Shown here: piece by piece, positions 1 to 5,289 of the stretch | Position numbering within the stretch: position 1 is the stretch's first letter | Layout: each line of letters opens with the position of its first letter | Assembly (NCBI GenBank): GCA_030596265.1 | Contig: JAUVKM010000173.1 | Location: forward strand, 1-5,289 | Reading direction: 5' to 3' | From: Candidatus Cloacimonadota bacterium | Lineage (GTDB): Bacteria; Cloacimonadota; Cloacimonadia; Cloacimonadales; TCS61 | DNA length: 5,289 nt | Program-made: the position numbers and the translations under genes | The notes under the pieces: generated by a model | What the model saw: only the letters and a program-made list of their open reading frames with translations | What the model was told of the DNA's origin: nothing | The model's database searches: none

Positions 1-785
1 ATTCAGCTCGTGACACCTTTGTAATGTTAAAAGATAAAATTGAAATGGAAAACAAATCTTTCGCGGTTGGTTTTAGAATAGAGCATTCGCAGGAATTTAT
101 CAACAATGCTTTTTATGGTGAGAAAACTGAATTCTCGCTGATCGGTCCTGCAACTTATCGGCTCACAGCAAAATATAAGGACAAAGGAATTTATAGTTTT
201 TGTATGTGTCCGGGTGGATTTATTGTAGCCGGATCATCCGAACAAAATAGCCTGGTCATTAATGGAATGAGCTATAAAAAAAGGGATAACATTTTTGCTA
301 ATAGTGCAATTGTAGCAACGGTAAACAGAAATGATTTTGGTGATGGTATTCTTGCAGGAATGAAATTCCAACAATTAATAGAAAAAAAATGTTTCAATCA
401 TTCTAAACCCTATTTTGCTCCATCTCAAAATGCTGATGATTTTATGAAGAACTCATTTTCTTCAGATCAGAAGCTAACAAGTTTCCAACCAGGGCTTTTC
501 CAACATGACCTTAATCAAATCTTCTCACAAAATATCACAAAAGCTATAAAATTTGGATTAACAAAATTTGATAATAGAATTCCCGGATATATTGATAATG
601 GTTTGTTGCTTGCACCGGAAACCAGAACTTCATCACCTATTCGTTTACTTAGAGAACGTGAAACCTTTTTAGCAAATGGAATTTCAAACCTTTTTCCAGT
701 TGGTGAAGGCTCTGGTTATGCAGGCGGGATAATGAGTAGTGCCACAGATGGCTATAAATGCGGTAAACTTTTTTATAATAAATAG
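1..785 (+). CDS. FAD-dependent dehydrogenase, COG2509 type (3' part; 5' end outside window)
   Basis: The reading frame is open from the left edge: the first full codon is at position 3 and the peptide begins SARDTFVMLKDKIEME. The ATG at 24 is an internal Met, because conserved sequence precedes it; positions 1-2 (AT) also fit the His codon of a GHSARDT motif. Residues that follow (FAVGFRIEHSQEFIN) and the C-terminal LFPVGEGSGYAGGIMSSATDG are hallmarks of the uncharacterised FAD-dependent dehydrogenases of COG2509. The GEGSGYAGG segment is the C-terminal FAD-contacting motif of this fold. The N-terminal dinucleotide-binding GxGxxG lies outside the window. The protein is expected to be a cytoplasmic flavoprotein oxidoreductase; its substrate is not known for the family. 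The gene ends with TAG. I see no hairpin terminator behind it, so some read-through into 786-921 is possible. Identity is fairly sure, physiological role unknown. Confidence 0.86.
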   Translation, partial: SARDTFVMLKDKIEMENKSFAVGFRIEHSQEFINNAFYGEKTEFSLIGPATYRLTAKYKDKGIYSFCMCPGGFIVAGSSEQNSLVINGMSYKKRDNIFANSAIVATVNRNDFGDGILAGMKFQQLIEKKCFNHSKPYFAPSQNADDFMKNSFSSDQKLTSFQPGLFQHDLNQIFSQNITKAIKFGLTKFDNRIPGYIDNGLLLAPETRTSSPIRLLRERETFLANGISNLFPVGEGSGYAGGIMSSATDGYKCGKLFYNK

Positions 786-817
786 AAAATGACAAACACT
801 AATAGTTAAAATATAAT

Positions 818-863
818 TTGACAAACCGGCTGGAATATTTTTGTTGCCTCCTAAGGTGCAACA
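818..863 (+). promoter_or_regulatory. TTGACA box and TrmB-type operator candidate, copy 1
   Basis: This lies in the 136-bp spacer before the secreted-protein gene, which holds no gene of its own. TTGACA is at 818-823. After exactly 17 bp comes TTGTTGCCTC, then 6 bp, then TGCAACAGT. The inverted repeat is TGTTGC/GCAACA with 10 bp between the inner GTTGC/GCAAC arms (842-863). Nearly the same block with identical spacing occurs at 3019-3064 before the TrmB gene. A good TATAAT-like -10 is missing at the usual 17-bp spacing. TATTTTTG at 836-843 fits the Bacteroidetes -7 box (TAnnTTTG), but lies only 15 bp after TTTG; TACATT at 865-870 is another option. The transcription start is therefore uncertain. 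The repeat is seen directly; binding by the nearby TrmB protein is inferred. Confidence 0.6.
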
Positions 864-921
864 GTACATTTAATTAGTATGTATTATTTAAAATAGGTTA
901 TTAAAACTTTAGGAGAGAGGT

Positions 922-2961
922 ATGAAGAAGTTAGTAGTATTATTTTTAACATGTTTAATTCTTTTTCCCATCAGTCTGATCGCTCAATCTACATATTGGG
1001 AAGAAACTTTTGCAACAGCACCCGCTGATTGGTCACTTGATTCAAATTGGTCATTTACTGGTGGAGCTTTGCAATTATCATGGTCACCTACGATCACAAA
1101 TTATGATCTTTCCGCCATTTCATCGGTGATTTCTTTGCCAAACAATGTTGGAGACCTCATTGTTACCCAGTTTATAGATTCTTATTCACCTGTGAATGAG
1201 ATCATGACGATTGGAGTAATTATTGATGGTTCACCCCAAGAACTTTGGGAATATGAATTAATTGGAGGAAATTGGGGATCAACCGGTGGTGAAGATGTCG
1301 TTCTTTCACTTTCAGAATTTGCTGGCGAAGATATTCAACTGCAATTTCGTAGTTATGGTTCATCCACTTATAATTTTGATTACTGGTATATTTACAATGT
1401 GATGATAACTGCCTTATTCGATAATGACCTGGCAGCGATAGAAGTGCTGGGACCACCCAATGCGGAACTTAATCAACTTGATATGTGGCAAATAATCGTG
1501 AAGAATATCGGCATGTTTGGACAAAATTCCTTTACAGTAAAGTTATTCCAGGAAGGAGGTTTGGAATTAGGCAGTATCGATGTTTCAGAGACAATTCAGC
1601 CTTTAGAAGTGATAGCCTACAATTTTTACTGGACTCCTGAAGTTTTAGAAGAAACAGAACTTTATGGAGAGGTTATCTTTATAGATGATGAATTTGAAGA
1701 TAATAATATAACTCAGGATTTTGGAGTTTCAATTTTTCCGGAAGGAGAAAGACAGTATCTTTTGTGGGATAATGATAATGATTCCCATTATACTGACCCC
1801 AATACCGGTATAACAAAAAATTGTGAAGATGGCATTGAAGAAACATTAACGGCTAATGGAATAGATTATCAACTGGTTACAGAACTGCCAAAAGTACTAA
1901 GGAATTATAATGTAGTATTTGTCTGTCTTGGCTTATATTGCGTTGGTTGAGGTGCTACACCTCCCGGAATCGTGAATTCCGAAAACCAACAATATATTGT
2001 AAATTATTTAAATGCCGGTGGTGCACTTTATATCGAATCACCCGATATCGGCATGAATTATGATGGAAGTGAAATGTTCTCCATGTTTGGATCAGAATAC
2101 CTGAATGATGGTGGAAACTATGAAGTAACTTCATTAAACGGTCAAACAGGAACGATCACGGAAGACTTGACCTTTATCTACAATGGTGGAACAGATAGCC
2201 ACTATAGCCTTGACTACTTAGGAGCTACTTCCGGTACACTGCTTTTTGAATCTCAGGAAGGAGTTGGTCGCGTTATTGCTAGCGATTACAGGGGACACAG
2301 AACAATTATCTCTTCTACTATTCTTGGTTGTTATACTAATAGTACCGGTAATAATACAAAATCATTTTTGATGGAACAATATTTAACTCATCTCGATGTG
2401 GATTATGTAGCAGATGGAACGATCTGTGGAACTGTGTTGGATAGCAATTCTCTGGAACCAATCATAGATGCAGTGGTTATTGCCGGTGAATTTTCAGATA
2501 TTACCGATGAAAATGGTCAATACTCTTTCTCTTTGCAGAACGGTATCTATCAATTGACCTGTGAGCATGAAGATTACAATGAGTTCACCTACGCCGAAGA
2601 TGTGCTCATCATTCCCTGTGAAGCTACTGTGATAGATTTTGAGATGATCCCATTAGTTGGTGCAGAAGGAGATCTAATCCCACTTGTTACTGTTCTATAT
2701 AATAATTATCCTAACCCATTCAACCCAGAAACAAACATTGCTTATTCAGTTAAAGAAGCTGGAAATGTAATAATTGAAGTTTACAACATAAAAGGTCAGC
2801 TTGTTAAAACACTTTTTAATGAAACAAAAGAAACTGGTGACTACACTGCAACCTGGAGCGGTACAGATAATACCAATAAGTTTGTATCAAGCGGTGTATA
2901 CTTCTATAAAATGAGATCTGGGAATTATACTTCAACTAAGAAAATGATACTTATGAAATAA
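922..2961 (+). CDS. Secreted T9SS multidomain protein with in-frame TGA; candidate selenoprotein (Sec343)
   Basis: The frame runs from ATG 922 to TAA 2959-2961 (679 residues) with one internal TGA as codon 343. The start has a strong AGGAG at 911-915, 6 bp upstream. Order of parts: signal peptide (1-21, cleavage near LIA|QS); a beta-rich MAM/lectin-like region (22-165); a CARDB-like adhesion domain (about 167-270); a glutamine-amidotransferase-like Rossmann region (about 278-485, starting YLLWDNDND); a carboxypeptidase-regulatory-like beta sandwich (about 499-572); and a T9SS type A sorting domain (594-679). The TGA lies in the Rossmann-like region just after the strand VVFVCLG, in the context C340-V-G-U343-G-A-T-P-P-G, which gives a CxxU motif. 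The half after TGA has no Shine-Dalgarno before its first GTG (1972) and continues the same domain, so independent translation is unlikely. The protein would pass the inner membrane by Sec and the outer membrane by T9SS. Function is not recognised. Alternative: a gene split by a nonsense mutation or base-call error. Confidence 0.68.
1942..1990 (+). promoter_or_regulatory. Candidate SECIS-like RNA structure (three-way junction)
   Basis: Three perfect helices nest in 49 nt of coding sequence. The outer helix pairs GTTGGTT (1942-1948) with AACCAAC (1984-1990). Hairpin 1 is GAGGTG (1949-1954), loop CTA, CACCTC (1958-1963). Hairpin 2 is CGGAAT (1965-1970), loop CGTGA, ATTCCG (1976-1981). Only C1964 and A1982-A1983 are unpaired at the junction. 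The U of the UGA closes the outer helix, while its G and A open hairpin 1. Bacterial SECIS elements lie directly 3' of the UGA inside the coding region, with a short apical loop carrying a G in its first two positions, about 16-37 nt after the UGA (recalled from the published bacterial model). Hairpin 2 fits: its loop starts 20 nt after the UGA and its second base is G. Pairing is seen in the sequence; recoding function is inferred. Confidence 0.55.
1948..1950 (+). other. In-frame TGA, possible selenocysteine codon
   Basis: This TGA is the only in-frame stop triplet in a 680-codon frame. The other complete genes end in TAG, TAA and TAG, and Trp is written TGG throughout, so wholesale reassignment of TGA in this genome is not supported: no other TGA interrupts the roughly 1,650 codons read here. 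Cys340 sits three residues before it (CVG-TGA), which matches CxxU motifs of redox selenoproteins. A single base change from TGC or TGT (Cys), TGG (Trp) or GGA (Gly) could also have produced it. No selA, selB, selC or selD gene lies in the window, so the Sec machinery cannot be confirmed here. Confidence 0.55.
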
Positions 2962-2982
2962 TTCACATAGATTTGATATAAT

Positions 2983-3009
2983 GCCCTGAGAAATCGGGGC
3001 GTTTTTTTT
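2983..3009 (+). terminator. Rho-independent terminator after the secreted-protein gene
   Basis: GCCCTGA (2983-2989) pairs with TCGGGGC (2994-3000) in a 7-bp stem with one T-G wobble, capped by a GAAA tetraloop of the stable GNRA class. It is followed by G and eight T residues (3002-3009). It starts 21 bp after the TAA of the T9SS gene. It separates that transcription unit from the TrmB gene, whose own TTGACA box starts 10 bp later. The gene is thus insulated from trmB-dsbD, and joint control would have to come from the two shared operator sites. Confidence 0.9.
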
Positions 3010-3018
3010 ATTAATTAT

Positions 3019-3064
3019 TTGACAGAACATCTCCATTTATTTTGTTGCCTCACAAGATGCAACA
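3019..3064 (+). promoter_or_regulatory. TTGACA box and TrmB-type operator candidate, copy 2 (autoregulation)
   Basis: TTGACA is at 3019-3024, then a 17-bp spacer, TTGTTGCCTC, 6 bp and TGCAACAGT. The arms TGTTGC (3043-3048) and GCAACA (3059-3064) form the inverted repeat. The layout is base-for-base the same as at 818-863, while the 17-bp and 6-bp spacers differ in sequence, as expected when only contacts are conserved. The repeat ends 25 bp before the TrmB start codon, against 58 bp at copy 1. TATCAT at 3071-3076 could be a -10, but no assignment is convincing. A site directly upstream of a regulator gene suggests autoregulation. Confidence 0.6.
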
Positions 3065-3089
3065 GTGAATTATCATAGGAAGAAAGAGA

Positions 3090-3899
3090 ATGAATGAACA
3101 TTTAGTTAAGTTGATAGAAGTAGGGCTTACAGAAAATGAAGCGAAAGTATACAGTTGTTTACTAAGAAAGCAGACATTTACTGCAACTGAGATCTCTCAA
3201 TGTTGCAATGTAAACCGATCCCGAATATATTCTGTTCTGGAAAGCCTGATCAACAAAGGGTTATGCATTGAAAAACTAGGGAAAATCAGAAGGTTCAAAG
3301 CTGCATCTCCCGAGATAGCGTTTGAAAAGCTAATAAGCGAACAAAATGAAAAATTAAAAACTCTTAATTCACTACCGGAACTTCTCTCACCAATTTATCA
3401 ATCAAATACCGATAATTCATCTCCGCTTGAATTCATCGAAGTTTACGGCACTCCTGCAAGTATCATAAAAAAACATCATACTTTAGAACTTGAATCTAAA
3501 GAGATCGTACTCTCTTTCTGTAAATCTCCTTATGCAATGTCAAATGATCTTGATATTCATGAGGAACAAGAAGAAAGCATGAAGACAGGTGTTGTATTTA
3601 GATCGATCTTTGAAGTAGAAAAGGATGATATTGATTTTTTTGCAAGAAGAATGAAGAATTTTGAAGACCAAGGTGAGGAGATAAAAGTAGCTTATCACCT
3701 TCCAATAAAGCTGCATGTATTTGATAATCATACGGTGATGTTCTCAATGATCAATCAGATAAACCCTGAACAAAACCTTACCTATTTGGTTATTGAACAT
3801 TCAGATCTTGCTGAAACACTCATCACAACTTTTTATAAATATTGGAATGAAGCACTTACTGTAAGTGAGTTTTTGAAGAAAGAAAATATTAAACTTTAG
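3090..3899 (+). CDS. TrmB-family transcriptional regulator
   Basis: The product has 269 residues, usual for the TrmB family. The N-terminal winged helix-turn-helix spans about 1-75: LIEVGLTENEAKVYSCLL is the typical TrmB opening, ATEISQCCNVNRSRIYSVLESL holds the recognition helix (NRSRIYSVL), and KGLCIEKLGKIRRFKAASP forms the wing and linker. Residues 76-105 are helical and probably act in dimerisation. Residues 113-269 resemble the effector-binding C-terminal domain of TrmB proteins. The start is ATG 3090, with AGGAAG (3077-3082) upstream. Cys23, Cys38, Cys39 and Cys59 all fall within the DNA-binding domain, and Cys144 lies in the C-terminal part. That is many for such a domain and would suit thiol or metal sensing, though nothing proves it. 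It is a cytoplasmic DNA-binding protein, probably autoregulated through the site at 3043-3064. Dsb-type gene dsbD follows 55 bp downstream. The effector is unknown; known TrmB members often sense sugars. Confidence 0.88.
   Translation: MNEHLVKLIEVGLTENEAKVYSCLLRKQTFTATEISQCCNVNRSRIYSVLESLINKGLCIEKLGKIRRFKAASPEIAFEKLISEQNEKLKTLNSLPELLSPIYQSNTDNSSPLEFIEVYGTPASIIKKHHTLELESKEIVLSFCKSPYAMSNDLDIHEEQEESMKTGVVFRSIFEVEKDDIDFFARRMKNFEDQGEEIKVAYHLPIKLHVFDNHTVMFSMINQINPEQNLTYLVIEHSDLAETLITTFYKYWNEALTVSEFLKKENIKL
3853..3867 (+). repeat. Perfect palindrome near the trmB 3' end
   Basis: CACTTAC-T-GTAAGTG is a perfect 7-bp inverted repeat with one central base, inside the coding sequence for residues 255-260 of the TrmB protein. 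Five T residues follow at 3870-3874 after AG, so as RNA it resembles a weak intrinsic terminator. As DNA it resembles a short operator lying 88 bp before the dsbD start. The stem is AT-rich, and chance is a fair explanation. Confidence 0.25.
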
Positions 3900-3954
3900 G
3901 AATACAAATTGCTTTATTTGATAGTGTAAAATAAAAAATATATTTGGAGAATTA

Positions 3955-5289
3955 ATGAGAAGATTTTTATGGATCACATTTGTTTTAATGATATTATTCA
4001 CTTCGCTTTCTGCCCAAGCACCAGAACCAAAGCAGGTAATATCAGCAAAGATCGAAGCAAACCAGATTAAGATAACATATAAAATACCGGAAGGCTTTCA
4101 TCAAACCTTGCAGAAAGATATGTTCTTTGTTGATGTAGATGAAATAGAAGGAATCAAATTTGAATCAACTGTTTATCCTGAAGGGGAAAAAATGGAAGAT
4201 GGCACTATTGAATTTCATGGAACGGTTACATTAACCAAACAATTCACTACCTCAGAACATTTAAAAGGAGAGCCAATCATTCAGGTTTATGCCGGATATC
4301 AGTTCTGTGATGAAGGTGGAACCTGTTTCATGCCGGAGGAAGTTGAATTCAGTTTATCATTAACAGAAGGTACTAAAGTTCTTAAAAAAGAAAAAGTAGA
4401 AGAGACACATAAACAAATTGAAAGTATAGATAACATCGAAGAACTTCTTGTTTTATTGGAAGATTTCGAGATTACAGGAATAGAAGCAGGATACCAGAAT
4501 AGCGAAGATTTCGTTTCGTTTTTAGAAAACTCAAAAGAACCTGGCTCATTCAATACAAATAAATTTGCGAATATGAGTATCTGGCTCATTATCGTATTGA
4601 TATTACTGGGTGGAATTGCTTTAAACCTCACTCCCTGTGTTCTTCCAATGATGCCTATAACGATTGCTGTTTTAGGAGCGGGCACACAATCGGAATCAAA
4701 AGCAAAAGGATTTTTGATAGGTGGAGTTTATGGTTTGGGGATGGCATTAGCTTATGGTTTGCTGGGAGTAATTGTGGTTCTCACAGGTTCTCAATTTGGT
4801 ACCATAAATTCATCTCCCTGGTTTAATATCTCTATTGCAGCTCTTTTCATTGTTTTAGCTCTGGCAATGTTCGATATCATTCCAATTGATTTCTCTAAAT
4901 TCCAAAGTAATAAAGTTGGTGGTAAAAGCAAGGGTAAATTCATAACTGTATTTATTCTTGGAATTATTGCTGCCGTCTTAGCCGGAGCTTGTGTAGCTCC
5001 TGTTTTAATCTCAGTCATCATCTATTCAACTTCGTTGTATACAGCTGGTAATCCTGCTGGATTGCTACTACCATTTTTATTAGGTGTTGGAATGGCAATT
5101 CCATGGCCTTTTGCCGGGGCTGGTCTCTCCTTCCTCCCTAAACCGGGAAACTGGATGAAATGGGTAAAAATTATATTTGGAATAATAATTCTTGTTATTG
5201 CAATATTCTACATTTATACAGGTGTTAAAATAATCAAAAGTAATAAACCCGTTGATATTGCTGATTATTCTCATGAAACTTCAGATCTT
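3955..5289 (+). CDS. dsbD: DsbD-type thiol:disulfide interchange protein (3' end outside window)
   Basis: The 445 visible residues carry the first two parts of DsbD, which moves electrons from cytoplasmic thioredoxin across the inner membrane to periplasmic thiol proteins. Residues 1-20/22 are a signal peptide (SLSAQA). Residues about 23-140 form the periplasmic alpha domain, with the catalytic pair C118-DEGGT-C124, the same C-x5-C spacing as E. coli DsbD. After a linker of about 65 residues, the membrane domain starts near 207. It shows six hydrophobic segments (209-240, 252-279, 289-312, 329-360, 369-395, 404-424). The two membrane cysteines are C228 in NLTPCVLPM and C346 in LAGACVAPV, both typical of the DsbD/CcdA core. 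E. coli DsbD has eight segments, so more may follow. The C-terminal thioredoxin-like gamma domain would lie beyond the window. GGAG (3946-3949) precedes the ATG by 5 bp. Co-transcription with trmB is likely. Confidence 0.92.
   Translation, partial: MRRFLWITFVLMILFTSLSAQAPEPKQVISAKIEANQIKITYKIPEGFHQTLQKDMFFVDVDEIEGIKFESTVYPEGEKMEDGTIEFHGTVTLTKQFTTSEHLKGEPIIQVYAGYQFCDEGGTCFMPEEVEFSLSLTEGTKVLKKEKVEETHKQIESIDNIEELLVLLEDFEITGIEAGYQNSEDFVSFLENSKEPGSFNTNKFANMSIWLIIVLILLGGIALNLTPCVLPMMPITIAVLGAGTQSESKAKGFLIGGVYGLGMALAYGLLGVIVVLTGSQFGTINSSPWFNISIAALFIVLALAMFDIIPIDFSKFQSNKVGGKSKGKFITVFILGIIAAVLAGACVAPVLISVIIYSTSLYTAGNPAGLLLPFLLGVGMAIPWPFAGAGLSFLPKPGNWMKWVKIIFGIIILVIAIFYIYTGVKIIKSNKPVDIADYSHETSDL

Noticed and set aside
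831..847. Sigma-54 type promoter (GG...GC) in copy 1 of the regulatory block
   Set aside because: The gap between GG (832-833) and GC (846-847) is 12 bp instead of 10, and the second copy of the block lacks the GG.
932..954. Lipoprotein lipobox in the secreted protein (FLTC, Cys11)
   Set aside because: The Cys is in the middle of the hydrophobic core, too near the N-terminus, and the preceding residues do not fit a lipobox; a normal signal peptide with cleavage near residue 21 fits better.
1220..1456. 78-codon open frame on the - strand
   Set aside because: It is antisense to the secreted protein's lectin-like region and resembles no protein I know. The shorter - strand frames at 684-869, 3540-3731, 3801-4001, 4791-5021 and 5080-5274 were rejected for the same reason.
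1948..1950. Genome-wide reassignment of TGA to Gly or Trp
   Set aside because: Only one in-frame TGA occurs in about 1,650 codons, and Trp and Gly are written with standard codons throughout; a reassigned code would show many TGA.
1972..2961. Separate gene starting at GTG 1972
   Set aside because: It is in the same frame as 922-1947, has no Shine-Dalgarno or signal peptide, and begins in the middle of the Rossmann-like domain. It is the continuation of the upstream frame.
3917..3946. Bacteroidetes-like promoter TTTG-N18-TATATTTG before dsbD
   Set aside because: The spacing is close to the consensus, but transcription would start at or just before the ATG and the -7 box overlaps the GGAG ribosome binding site. 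Such matches are common in AT-rich DNA, so co-transcription with trmB is the better explanation.
4299..4685. 128-codon open frame on the - strand
   Set aside because: It lies wholly inside dsbD, whose cysteine motifs and membrane segments are clear on the + strand; it has no recognisable domain.

Overview
The window looks like a chromosomal segment of an AT-rich bacterium of the FCB group, most likely Candidatus Cloacimonadota or a close relative. The best clue is the C-terminal sorting domain at 2701-2961, which opens with NNYPNPFNPETNI and ends with KKMILMK. This is the type A signal of the type IX secretion system (T9SS) in the form common in Cloacimonadota, Marinimicrobiota and Ignavibacteria. 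The taxon is an inference; no marker gene is present.

Layout, all on the + strand: (1) 1-785, the 3' part of a COG2509-type FAD-dependent dehydrogenase. (2) 786-921, a spacer with a TTGACA box and an inverted repeat. (3) 922-2961, a multidomain secreted T9SS protein whose single reading frame holds one in-frame TGA at 1948-1950. (4) A strong intrinsic terminator at 2983-3009. (5) A second copy of the TTGACA plus inverted-repeat block at 3019-3064, then a TrmB-family regulator at 3090-3899. (6) A DsbD-type thiol:disulfide transporter from 3955 that runs off the window end.

The main observation is the TGA. The same frame runs without shift for 342 codons before it and 336 codons plus a TAA after it. 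The downstream half has no ribosome binding site. The TGA falls in a Cys-Val-Gly-TGA context, so reading it as selenocysteine gives a CxxU redox motif. Positions 1942-1990, around and just after the TGA, can fold into a compact three-way junction. Its second hairpin (loop CGUGA, starting 20 nt after the UGA) has the size, spacing and loop G expected of a bacterial SECIS element. I therefore annotate one 679-residue candidate selenoprotein exported by T9SS, which matches no selenoprotein family I know. A nonsense mutation or sequencing error remains possible.

The genes may work together. The same operator-like repeat (GTTGC-N10-GCAAC, placed identically after TTGACA) precedes both the secreted protein and the TrmB gene. 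The TrmB gene is followed after 55 bp, with no clear terminator, by dsbD. A TrmB regulator that controls itself, dsbD and an extracytoplasmic thiol/selenol protein would form a small redox regulon. This is inference from layout and repeated sites.
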